Shown here piece after piece: positions 57,107-64,000 of a DNA stretch of 64,000 nucleotides; the stretch's first letter is position 1, and each line of letters starts with the position of its first letter. The translations under genes and the position numbers were made by a program. The stretch comes from BP-133 sp040756995. Lineage in GTDB: Bacteria; Actinomycetota; Acidimicrobiia; IMCC26256; BP-133. Where the stretch lies: positions 124,001 through 188,000 of the forward strand of contig JBFLYK010000006.1 in assembly GCA_040756995.1 (NCBI GenBank), read 5' to 3'. A model generated the notes under the pieces. The model was not told the origin of the DNA, did not search any database, and saw only the letters and a program-made list of their open reading frames with translations.

Positions 57107-57400
57107 TCAGTCGCCAAACTCGAACATCTCCGAGAGGAAGGACTTCTTCTTGCGCTTCTTGCCGTAGTGGCCGTAGTGGTCGTCGTCGTCGTCCCGGTAC
57201 CGGGGCCGCTCGTCCCGATACTGGGTGGGCGGCGGCGCGGGCGCCGGCGCCGGGCCGGCCGAGTAGCTCGCTTCCCGGTCGATGAGCTTGTCGAGCTCAC
57301 CCCGGTCGAGCCAGACCCCGCGGCACTGGGGGCAGTAGTCGATCTCGACGCCCTGGCGGTCCGCCATGGAGAGCGTGGAGCCGTCAACGGGACACTGCAT
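57107..57400 (-). CDS. TFIIB-type zinc-ribbon protein
   Basis: This 97-residue protein has a zinc ribbon, CPVDGSTL...YCPQCRGVWLDRGELDKLIDRE, of the zf-TFIIB group, followed by a Pro-rich linker and an Asp/His/Lys-rich tail (RDDDDDHYGHYGKKRKKKSFLSEMFEFGD). It lies 38 nt upstream of ftsH on the same strand and may be co-transcribed. Function is unknown; the charged tail may bind nucleic acid or protein. Confidence 0.82.
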   Translation of the reverse strand: MQCPVDGSTLSMADRQGVEIDYCPQCRGVWLDRGELDKLIDREASYSAGPAPAPAPPPTQYRDERPRYRDDDDDHYGHYGKKRKKKSFLSEMFEFGD

Positions 57401-57677
57401 CAGAGCGACCTCCTCGAGAACGCGTCCGCGTGATGCTCTCTACCCTAGAGCCGTGCCGGGCGGACGGATCTACAGCGAGGGTTACCGAGGCCTCACCGTG
57501 GGCGGCCTTGTCGAGGGGCTGCAGCAGAGCCGAATCGAGGAGCTGGTCGACATGCGGGCCAAACGACATGAATCGCCTCGGGGTTGCAGATCACTCGGCA
57601 TCGCGGGCCTGCCGGCTGCGCCCAGTCGGCCACCAGGCGGACCCGGAGGGCACCACAGCCGTCGGCCCGTCGACGCA

Positions 57678-57854
57678 TCAGTCGAGGCCGCGGTCGTAAC
57701 AGATGAAGGGACGGTCTCCGCCGCAGATCACCGGTCTGCCGCGGTCAGGCGGATAGGTGATGGCTTTTGCGGCGACGCCGGAGATCGCTGCAGTCGTCGC
57801 GAGCACAAGCGCGGCGACCAGTCGGGCGGGCGAGAGGCGTCTCGTCGTGTGCAT
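57678..57854 (-). CDS. Small exported peptide, 58 residues
   Basis: MHTTRRLSPARLVAALVLATTAAISGVAAKAITYPPDRGRP... has a signal-like hydrophobic stretch and a mature part of about 28 residues with two Cys (VICGG, FICYD). CGGGAG directly upstream gives a ribosome site. It lies in an otherwise gene-poor gap, so chance ORF status cannot be excluded. Confidence 0.42.
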   Translation of the reverse strand: MHTTRRLSPARLVAALVLATTAAISGVAAKAITYPPDRGRPVICGGDRPFICYDRGLD

Positions 57855-57956
57855 GCTCCCGTGGTTCGCTGCAGCGCGGCGACGGCCCTCGCACCTCGAC
57901 CGAATCTCCGCTTCTTGTCCGGTCCCGCGCCCTGCGGCCTGCTGCGCCGGTGCTGC

Positions 57957-58100
57957 GTTGTCCGCGAGCGGATCGGCGGCCGCCCCCTGCACCTGTCCGA
58001 CGGCGTGGTGATCCGGACCGACAAGACCGGCAAGACGCGGCTCACGGCGGTCGAGGTGGAGCTGACCCGCAAGACCGACGCCCGCGTAGCCCGGCATGCC
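57957..58100 (+). pseudogene. Fragment resembling a replication-relaxation family protein
   Basis: The plus frame reads ERIGGRPLHLSDGVVIRTDKTGKTRLTAVEVELTRKTDARVA. This recalls the core of actinobacterial replication-relaxation/plasmid-mobilisation proteins (xPDGxxxxxGxRxAVEVELTxK). No start, upstream domain or downstream continuation is present. I read it as a relic of a mobile element, with the small exported ORF on the opposite strand nearby. Confidence 0.35.
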
Positions 58101-58103
58101 ACG

Positions 58104-61100
58104 TCAGCGCCCGGCGGCCAGCACCTGGCGAATCGGCGGCGCGGCGAGGAACGCCCGTTGGTGCTCTGCGGAGAGCCCGGCGCGGAAGTTGTCGATGGCG
58201 GCGGTGACCTTGCTGTAGGCGGCGTTGGCGCCATCATCGTCGCCGGTGGCGGCGAGGGCAGAGATGAGCTTGCCGGTCACCCGCCAGATGGTGGGCCCGT
58301 GTCCCAGACGATCGGCGGTCTCCGCCGCGTGACGTAACTCTCGCAGCCCGTCGATGGGGCGGCCCGATACCAGGAGGGCCTGACCGAGAGTGGCGAGCGC
58401 GGCGGCCCGGTACTTGGGACGGGGATACCGGCGCCAGTGGTCGAGCGCGGCGGCCGCCGCCTCCGCCGCCGTCGCCGGCCTCCCGAGGGCGAGGATCAGA
58501 TCCGCCCGGGCGACCAGGAGGCGGCCGCGGGCCAGCCATTCGTGCCAGCCCTTGAGGTCACTCGCTCCTTCCCACAGCGCAGGCCAGGCGGCCTCTGCCC
58601 GGTCCAGGGCGCCGGCTGCCGTGTCGGCGCTGAGGAGGTCGATCCTGGCCATGATCTCGGCGTTGGGAAAAGCGGCTTGCCGTGAGCATTCGATCGCCTC
58701 TTCGCTCAGTTGGCGGGCCTCGTCGGTCAGCTGCATCTCGTAGAGGACCCCGGCGTACATGCCCAGGCAGCGGCTGGTCCAGCGGGGTACGAGTTCGAGC
58801 CCCCGGGCCTGGGTCAGGATCCACTCCAGGTGCGCGACCGCCTCCTCATGGCGGTCGAGGCCGGCGAGAGCCAGTCCGGCCTGAGGCCCGTTGAAGAGAA
58901 ACCCGGTCATGCTGCCCACCTCGCGACCCAGGCGCCAGCCGGCGTCGTTGAGTTCCCGGGAGCGGTGAAAGTCACCAGTGAAGTAGCAGCCCAGGCCCAT
59001 CTGGCCCAGGAGGTAGGATCGTTCGACACGGCGTTCCTCCGCCGGCCACGACGCCAAGGCCTGGTCGCCCATCCTGATGGACTCCTCCAGCGAGCCGCCG
59101 AGCAGGGTGTGCTCGGACAGGGCGAGTAAGCCGAGCCTCCCGTACTCCTTGTCGCCGAGGCGGTCGGCCAGTTCGGCCAGCTCCCGGGCCAATCGCCCGA
59201 GCCCGCTCTGGTCAGCCAGCCACATCGCCGTCTGAGCCCGCAGGAACAGTGCCTCGGCCCGCTGCCGGTCCATGAGCTGGGGCAGGAGGCCGTCGACCTC
59301 GATGGCCACGCCGGACAGGTCACCGGCCTCGAACATGGCGAACGCCCGCGCCAACCGTATCTCGCCGCGGGACTCCTTGTCGGTTGCCGGGACGAGCTCA
59401 AGGGCCTCGTCGTAGAGCCGGACGGCCTCGCCGCTGGCCCACGCCCGCCGGGCGTGGTCAGCAGCCCGCAGGAGGTAATCGAGTGCTCGGCCGCTGTCAC
59501 CTGCCTCCCGCCAGTGGTGAGCGAGCAGGGAGGCGAACTCGGCCAGGCGCTCACGAGCGGCGTCCTCCAGGAAGCGGGCCACCGCCGCATGGCGCTCCCG
59601 GCGGCCCGCCTTCGGCAACGTGGCGTAGGCCACCTCCCGGATCAGCATGTGGCGAAAGGAGAACTCGACGTCGCCCTCGAACCGGCTCGACGGTTCCCGG
59701 CGCAGGAAGTCCCGCCGTTCCAGGGAATCCAGGACCTCGGGAAGATCCCGCTCCCCGGCCAGGCGCTCGAGCGCGCCCAGCCAGAAGAGCTTGCCCACCA
59801 CCGAGGCGTCGAGGATGGTCTGGCGCTCCGCAGGGGGCAGAGCGTCGAGGCGGGCGGCGATGGTCCCCTTGACGGTGGTGGGCAGCGTGCCCAGAAGTTC
59901 GGCCGGGGCGTCCGACACCGAGGCGGCCAGCTCCTCGATGAACAGCGGGTTGCCTTCCGCCACCTCCGCCAAGCGGGCGGCCGCCTCGGGGGCCAAGTGG
60001 GGAGCGAGCCGGACAGCCAGGGCCTGAGCTCTCTCCTCGGGAAGGGCATCGAGGGCCAGGGCGGTGTAGGACGGGAGCCCACCGCCCCAGGCAGGCCGGA
60101 GCTCCAGGAGCTCGGGGCGGGCCACGGTGAGCAGCAGCGCGGCGCTGTGCCGGGCCCGGCCGGCCAGCGACTCGACGAGCTCTAAGAGGCTGGGATCCGC
60201 CCAGTGGAGGTCCTCGAACACGAAGATGGTGGGAACGCTGGCGGCTACCGCTTCCACGAACCGCCGCGCCGAGTACAGCAAGGGCGCCTTGTCGGCTGAC
60301 CGCCCGTCGCCACCGAGGCCGACGAGCACGGCTAGATGCGAGGCCACCTGGCTGGCGTCCCCCTCGGGCAGCACCACACAGGCGGTGGCCAGCTTGGACC
60401 GGGCCTCGGGGACCGAATCGGTCTCGAAGATCCCGGCGAAGGCCTTGACCTGTTCGGCGAAGGCGCCGTAGCCGGTTCGTTCCCCGTAGGGCAGGGACCG
60501 GCCGTGCAGGCACCGGCCGCCCCCTGCCTCGGCCAGCGCCACGAGCTCGCGGGCCAAGCGGGTCTTGCCGATACCCGGAGAGCCGAGCACCGTCACCATG
60601 TGGGGGCGGCGGTCGGTCACCACCCGTTCCCAGATGCGCCACAGCATCTGCAGTTCGGCGTCCCGCCCGACCATGGGAACCGTCGACAGGGGTCGCAGCG
60701 ACGGGGCGGCCAGGGCTTCCAGCGGACGCCAGGCGGGGAGGGGAGCGTCCTTGCCCTTGACGGCGAACGGAGCGACCGGTGCGTACCGGACGGCGTTGCA
60801 AGTGGCCCGGTGGGTCTCCTCCCCCACCAGGATCCCCTCGACGGGCGCCGCCGTCTGGAGGCGGCTCGCCGTGTTCACCACATCCCCCATCACCGTGTGG
60901 TGGCGCGCCCCCTCGGGTCCCAGCGGAGCGAACATCACCTCCCCGGTGTTCACCCCGACCCGCAACGGCAACCCGCCGAAGGCCTCGACGTGTTCCCGGG
61001 CGCACCGCTGGAGCTCCAGCGCCGCCCGCACCGCCCGCTCCGCGTCGTCCTCGTGGGCCACCGGCGCCCCGAACAGGGCCACCAACTGGTCGCCGATGAC

Positions 61101-61448
61101 GCGCTCCACGAACCCCCCGTAGCGGACGACGATCTCGCCCATCAGCGCCATGCACCGATCGACCAGCGACCGGACGTCCTCAGGGTCCATCCGCTCCGAC
61201 GCCCGGGTGAAGCCCGATAGGTCGGCGAAGAGCACGCTCACCCACCGCCGCTCCTCGGCGAGGAGCGGCGAGGATGTCGGCGCCGCCACCGCCAGCGGCG
61301 CCCCGCAGACCCCGCAGAAGCGGAAGTTGGGTGGGCTCTCGGAGCCGCAGGAGGAGCAACGCCGGCTGAGCGGGGCGCCACAGGATCCGCAGAACCGCTG
61401 TGTCGCCTTGTTCGACGCACCACAGCCTGCACAGCGTGCCACCGCCAC
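58104..61448 (-). CDS. Class III nucleotide cyclase domain - AAA ATPase - TPR regulator
   Basis: This 1114-residue protein begins with two zinc ribbons (CAGCGASNKATQRFCGSCG, CSSCGSESPPNFRFCGVCG), then a class III adenylate/guanylate cyclase domain (VSVLFADLSGFTRASERMD with metal Asp residues; GFVERVIGDQLVALFGAP), a STAND-like ATPase (P-loop GSPGIGKT, about residue 290; VFEDLHWADPSLLELVESLAGR) and a long helical TPR-like C-terminus (about 600-1114). Such multidomain proteins are common in actinobacteria and are thought to couple cyclic-nucleotide synthesis or ligand sensing to signalling. No DNA-binding domain is visible. Confidence 0.93.
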   Translation of the reverse strand: MAVARCAGCGASNKATQRFCGSCGAPLSRRCSSCGSESPPNFRFCGVCGAPLAVAAPTSSPLLAEERRWVSVLFADLSGFTRASERMDPEDVRSLVDRCMALMGEIVVRYGGFVERVIGDQLVALFGAPVAHEDDAERAVRAALELQRCAREHVEAFGGLPLRVGVNTGEVMFAPLGPEGARHHTVMGDVVNTASRLQTAAPVEGILVGEETHRATCNAVRYAPVAPFAVKGKDAPLPAWRPLEALAAPSLRPLSTVPMVGRDAELQMLWRIWERVVTDRRPHMVTVLGSPGIGKTRLARELVALAEAGGGRCLHGRSLPYGERTGYGAFAEQVKAFAGIFETDSVPEARSKLATACVVLPEGDASQVASHLAVLVGLGGDGRSADKAPLLYSARRFVEAVAASVPTIFVFEDLHWADPSLLELVESLAGRARHSAALLLTVARPELLELRPAWGGGLPSYTALALDALPEERAQALAVRLAPHLAPEAAARLAEVAEGNPLFIEELAASVSDAPAELLGTLPTTVKGTIAARLDALPPAERQTILDASVVGKLFWLGALERLAGERDLPEVLDSLERRDFLRREPSSRFEGDVEFSFRHMLIREVAYATLPKAGRRERHAAVARFLEDAARERLAEFASLLAHHWREAGDSGRALDYLLRAADHARRAWASGEAVRLYDEALELVPATDKESRGEIRLARAFAMFEAGDLSGVAIEVDGLLPQLMDRQRAEALFLRAQTAMWLADQSGLGRLARELAELADRLGDKEYGRLGLLALSEHTLLGGSLEESIRMGDQALASWPAEERRVERSYLLGQMGLGCYFTGDFHRSRELNDAGWRLGREVGSMTGFLFNGPQAGLALAGLDRHEEAVAHLEWILTQARGLELVPRWTSRCLGMYAGVLYEMQLTDEARQLSEEAIECSRQAAFPNAEIMARIDLLSADTAAGALDRAEAAWPALWEGASDLKGWHEWLARGRLLVARADLILALGRPATAAEAAAAALDHWRRYPRPKYRAAALATLGQALLVSGRPIDGLRELRHAAETADRLGHGPTIWRVTGKLISALAATGDDDGANAAYSKVTAAIDNFRAGLSAEHQRAFLAAPPIRQVLAAGR

Positions 61449-61602
61449 GGAAAGCCCTTCCTTCCCGGCCTGAGCGCCTCTAGTCTGGCTTCACTGCTAG
61501 ACCAGGGGAAGACGGGCGGCGCGTGAGCCATGGGGCGCGCCGTCCGCCGGCAGAACCGATGTTGACAAGATGGTTCCCGCGCGGGCGTCAGCCGCGCTCG
61601 GT

Positions 61603-61953
61603 TCAGGGCCCGTCGGCGACGCAGAACTCGTTGCCGTCGAGGTCTGCCATGACGATCCAGTGGAAGCCGTCTTCGCTGCGAGGCTCTGCCTCGATTCTCC
61701 GAGCCCCCAGCCTCTCCAGTCGGGCGGCCTCCTCCTCGATGTCCGGGGTCACGATGTCAAGGTGCATGCGGTTCTTCACCGTCTTCGGTTCCGGCACCGG
61801 CTGGAGGAGTAGCTTCGGCAACGACAAGTCGGTCCGGGAGAGGAAGACCCAGCCGCTGACGACCTCGGCTTTGTCGTAGTCGAGCGCAGCTCTCCAGAAC
61901 GCCGCTGCCGCCTCCGGGTTCGCGCAGTCGATGGTGATGTCGATCCTCTTCAT
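61603..61953 (-). CDS. Glyoxalase-like VOC protein
   Basis: This 116-residue single VOC domain reads MKRIDITIDCANPEAAAAFWRAALDYDKAEVVSGWVFLSR, NRMHLDIVTPDIEEEAARLERLGARRIEAEP and FHWIVMADLDGNEFCVADGP. It is of the Glyoxalase_6 type in actinobacteria, with possible metal ligands His and Glu. It is divergent from the TetR gene, with putative operators between, so it is the likely regulated gene. Confidence 0.85.
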   Translation of the reverse strand: MKRIDITIDCANPEAAAAFWRAALDYDKAEVVSGWVFLSRTDLSLPKLLLQPVPEPKTVKNRMHLDIVTPDIEEEAARLERLGARRIEAEPRSEDGFHWIVMADLDGNEFCVADGP

Positions 61954-61973
61954 CTCGGTTCCCCCCCACGCCT

Positions 61974-62022
61974 TTAGTACGATCGTTCGTGCTAATTCAG
62001 GAGAGTATGCACGGTCGTGCTA
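61974..62022. promoter_or_regulatory. Putative TetR operators in VOC/TetR divergent promoter
   Basis: A 22-bp dyad (61974-61995) has arms TTAGTACGA and TCGTGCTAA around TCGT, 8 of 9 positions complementary. A second partial copy at 62008-62022 repeats TCGTGCTA 28 nt downstream, preceded by GCACGG. Two such sites between divergent genes fit TetR autoregulation plus control of the VOC gene. Confidence 0.58.
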
Positions 62023-62047
62023 TCTTGTCAACGTGGTAGTTCCTTCG

Positions 62048-62698
62048 ATGGAGGCACGTACCGAGCGGCGCCGCCGCAGCGACGGCCAGCGCATGCACGC
62101 TGCCATCCTGGAGGTCGCCACCCGGGTCGCGTCGGTGGAGGGGATTCATGGACTCACCATCGGGCGTCTAGCGGAGGCGCTCGGGGTGAGCAAGAGCGGT
62201 CTATACGCCCACTTCGGATCCAAGGAACAGCTCCAGCTCGAAACCATCGCCGCAGCGGAGGTGATCTTCGAGCAGGAAGTGATGCGGCCTGCCCTCCAGG
62301 TCCCTGAGGGGCTCCGGAGACTGGAAGCGCTCTGCGAGGCGTACCTCTCGTATGTCCAACGCAAGGTCTTCCCTGGTGGATGCTTTTTCGCCTCCCTTCT
62401 GGCGGAGACGGACGCCCGCTCCGGGGCAATCCACGACGCGGCCCTGGCGGGCGAACGGGCATGGCAGGAAGGGCTGGCCGAGCTGATCCGGGAGGCGCAG
62501 CGGCTGGGGGAGATCGGCACTGACGTGGACGTCGACCGCCTCGCCTTCGAGCTTCAGGCCTTTCTCGAGCTCGGGAATTTCCATTTCGTGCTCTTCGGGG
62601 ATCAGCATCACCTCGATCTCGCTCGCGGCGCGATTGCCTCCTCTCTTGAGCGGGCGGAAGCAGGGCGCCGCCGTAAGCGACCTCCCACGTCGAGATAG
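62048..62698 (+). CDS. TetR-family transcriptional regulator
   Basis: From ATG 62048 (MEARTERRRRSDGQRMHAAILEVATRVASVEGIHGLTIGRLAEALGVSKSGLYAHFGSKEQLQLETIAAAE) the protein has 216 residues. The helix-turn-helix is at about 35-55. The ligand-binding part includes FPGGCFFASLLAETDARSG, a signature of the TetR_C_13-like group. GTG 62033 is an alternative start. It is divergent from the VOC gene and probably represses it. Confidence 0.9.
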   Translation: MEARTERRRRSDGQRMHAAILEVATRVASVEGIHGLTIGRLAEALGVSKSGLYAHFGSKEQLQLETIAAAEVIFEQEVMRPALQVPEGLRRLEALCEAYLSYVQRKVFPGGCFFASLLAETDARSGAIHDAALAGERAWQEGLAELIREAQRLGEIGTDVDVDRLAFELQAFLELGNFHFVLFGDQHHLDLARGAIASSLERAEAGRRRKRPPTSR

Positions 62699-63228
62699 TC
62701 GACCCTCCAAGGCTCTCGGGCCCAACGACGAGCGGCCGTGGGCCCTCCCGCGTCTCCGCGGAACACCACCGTCCCTTCGAAGCGGTCAAACGTGGGCAGA
62801 GGGGGCGAAGAGGCGGCCCATCACCCCACCGCTTCAGGTCCAGGCGGGCGTCGAGATCCATGGAGTGTTCGACAGCGGCGAAGAGACCCGTGACCGCTGG
62901 TCGTCGTTCGTTCGTGTTCGACTGGACCCGCATCGAACCGGCCGGCGAAGAGTTCCCGGTGGGGCCGGACGTCATCTGGAGTGGCCACAACCGGGACTAC
63001 CGCGATCGTGGACATTGCTCCCGCGGGCTCCGTGCGGGTTCGCCCTGCCGGCGGACAGAACGTCCGCGGTCCGGAGCAGATGCGCTGTTGGGCGGCCGCC
63101 TCCCTTGAGTGGACGGAAGCGGGCTTCTAAGCGACCGAAGGACGAAAAAGACCGTCGTCAGCAAAAGGGTACAGCCGGCTGCCCGCAATGACCTCGGCGG
63201 GCAGCGGACCAGCGTTGCACTGGGGGCC
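62699..63228. other. 530-bp stretch without recognisable gene
   Basis: Short open frames exist on both strands (for example 62860-63108), but none has a convincing ribosome site or a recognisable domain. Composition is GC-rich as in flanking genes. It could be decayed coding sequence or a long untranslated/regulatory region downstream of the small Rieske-operon gene. Confidence 0.5.
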
Positions 63229-63465
63229 CTACGAGGGATCGCTCCGCCAGCGGATGGCGGACGGGTCGAGCAGGCCGTGGAGGGCGCCGTCGGGCAGCCA
63301 GGCGAGGGTTTCGAGCTCGAGGGCGTCGAGGTAGCCGACCCGGCCGGTCTTCAGGTCCTCCAGCCGAAGGCGGGGGCTGTGGCCGGCGTGGTCGATGGTG
63401 ACGGCCACCGAGGCGAACTCGTTGGCCACGACGCCGATCGGTTCCGGTGAGCGGGGCGGCGCCAT
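63229..63465 (-). CDS. Small protein cotranscribed with Rieske dioxygenase
   Basis: This 78-residue protein (MAPPRSPEPIGVVANEFASVAVTIDHAGHSPRLRLEDLKTGRVGYLDALELETLAWLPDGALHGLLDPS) starts by overlapping the beta-subunit stop. I do not recognise a domain; the compact beta-strand pattern and coupling suggest an accessory role in the ring-hydroxylating dioxygenase operon. Confidence 0.6.
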   Translation of the reverse strand: MAPPRSPEPIGVVANEFASVAVTIDHAGHSPRLRLEDLKTGRVGYLDALELETLAWLPDGALHGLLDPSAIRWRSDPS

Positions 63466-63962
63466 CAGATCAGGAAGGCCAGCGTGGAGAGGGGCCGGTC
63501 GTTGTCCACCAGCATCACCTTCTTCCGGGCCATGCGCCATTGTCCGTCCACCCGCCGGAGCCGGTACTCGGTGCGGCCCCCCCAGATGGTGGTGCCGCGC
63601 TCCCGGGACTCGTAGACCATGAAGTTCGCTCCCACCACGACGTCATCGCCGGCGGTCTCGAGCAGCTCGATGTTGGCCAGCAGCCGCCGCAGCCGCGAGC
63701 GGGGGTTCTGGGCGTGGCGCTTGTCATGTTTGAGCTGGCGCACCCGCAGCGCGATCCGCGACCGGTTGTCGAACACGATCGACATCTGGGTCTCGGGATC
63801 GATGTCGTCGCCGTTGGCCGGAATCCAGTAGACGCCGTCGTCGGTCCACAGCGTTTCCCAGCCGTCGTAGTCGCCTTCGTCGGCCAGGCGGGCCTCGAGG
63901 AACAGGAACTGCTCGATGTCCTGCACGGTCAGGCTTCCATCAGCTTCCGGTAGTGGGCCCAC
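63465..63962 (-). CDS. Aromatic-ring-hydroxylating dioxygenase beta subunit
   Basis: This protein of about 165 residues is a Rieske oxygenase small subunit (NTF2 fold): IEQFLFLEARLADEGDYDGWETLWTDDGVYWIPAN, SIVFDNRSRIALRVRQLKH, NIELLETAGDDVVVGANFMVYESRERGTTIWGGRTEYRLRRVDGQWRMARKKVMLVDND. It stabilises the catalytic alpha hexamer. ATG 63962 overlaps alpha by 34 nt; GTG 63924-63926, 2 nt after the alpha stop and behind GGAAG, is an equally good start giving 153 residues. Confidence 0.88.
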   Translation of the reverse strand: MGPLPEADGSLTVQDIEQFLFLEARLADEGDYDGWETLWTDDGVYWIPANGDDIDPETQMSIVFDNRSRIALRVRQLKHDKRHAQNPRSRLRRLLANIELLETAGDDVVVGANFMVYESRERGTTIWGGRTEYRLRRVDGQWRMARKKVMLVDNDRPLSTLAFLI

Positions 63963-64000
63963 ATGGCCCGCATGGGAACCTCGTCGGTGGCGTCGCCGAT
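63929..64000 (-). CDS. Ring-hydroxylating dioxygenase alpha subunit, C-terminal end
   Basis: The last 23 codons read IGDATDEVPMRAMWAHYRKLMEA and stop at 63929-63931. The E-x-x-M-R-x-M-W-x-x-Y-x-x-L-M ending is typical of Rieske dioxygenase large subunits, and the beta subunit follows directly. The catalytic and Rieske domains lie right of the window. Confidence 0.75.
   Translation of the reverse strand: MGDATDEVPMRAMWAHYRKLMEA

Noticed and set aside
62860..63108. Possible gene in the unassigned stretch before the Rieske operon
   Set aside because: No ribosome site, no recognisable domain, and the sequence is Arg-rich, as expected for a chance frame in GC-rich DNA.

Overview
The window is a gene-dense, very GC-rich chromosomal segment from an actinobacterium. 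Three things support this: a mycothiol-dependent maleylpyruvate-isomerase-type protein, a PPOX protein of the kind often linked to F420, and many GTG/TTG starts with purine-rich ribosome binding sites. An Acidimicrobiia-like soil or aquatic lineage would fit, but no marker gene here settles it. I saw no rRNA, tRNA, CRISPR array or intact insertion sequence.

Layout. 1-5.66 kb: an aromatic meta-cleavage block with two extradiol dioxygenases, a C-C hydrolase, a dienoate hydratase, a BphB-type dihydrodiol dehydrogenase, an SCP2 protein and an IclR regulator. Three copies of a 17-bp inverted repeat (about GTTCCG-N5-CGGAAC) link these transcription units. 5.66-12.75 kb: a two-component system divergent from a lipoprotein / periplasmic adaptor / ABC ATPase / MacB-FtsX permease operon. 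13.2-16.8 kb: a MerR regulator with two paralogous SnoaL-like genes, both behind 19-bp-spacer promoters, plus a Tat-exported metallo-beta-lactamase-fold hydrolase. 17.4-21.95 kb: a GAF-LytTR regulator, a sugar-kinase-like phosphotransferase and a GH31 glycosidase. 23.3-26.9 kb: a tightly overlapping three-gene operon of an N-formylglutamate-amidohydrolase-like protein, a QEGLA/DUF1704 metallopeptidase-like protein and a glutathione-synthetase-like ATP-grasp ligase. 29-32.4 kb: a cobalt-type nitrile hydratase operon (beta, alpha, activator) followed by an amidase, a complete nitrile-to-acid pathway.

32.5-40.9 kb holds assorted enzymes and secreted proteins, an ABC transporter whose permease is frameshifted, two overlapping OsmC-like genes divergent from a GntR/UTRA regulator with a perfect palindrome between them, and a VapBC pair. 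41-47.5 kb contains an unusual FAD oxidoreductase-FNR fusion, a Gly-rich TIM44-like membrane protein, a second VapBC pair translationally coupled to an MpaB/DUF2236 gene, and an AbiEi/DUF559-like gene bracketed by two same-orientation hairpin elements whose stems covary and whose loops are conserved. 47.7-57.4 kb: a heterodimeric ABC exporter, a trehalose-synthase-type glycosyltransferase, a lone MacB-like permease that shares an upstream motif with the exporter, FtsH and a zinc-ribbon protein. 57.4-64 kb: a decayed fragment, a large cyclase-AAA-TPR signalling protein, a VOC/TetR divergent pair, a 530-bp stretch with no recognisable gene, and the 3' end of a Rieske aromatic-ring dioxygenase operon running off the right edge.

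Ring hydroxylation at the right edge and dihydrodiol dehydrogenation plus ring cleavage at the left edge are complementary steps of biphenyl/alkylbenzene-type catabolism, although they lie about 58 kb apart. The least explained and most interesting items are the hairpin-bracketed DUF559 gene, the ATP-grasp/QEGLA/amidohydrolase operon and the GAF-LytTR-controlled glycan module.
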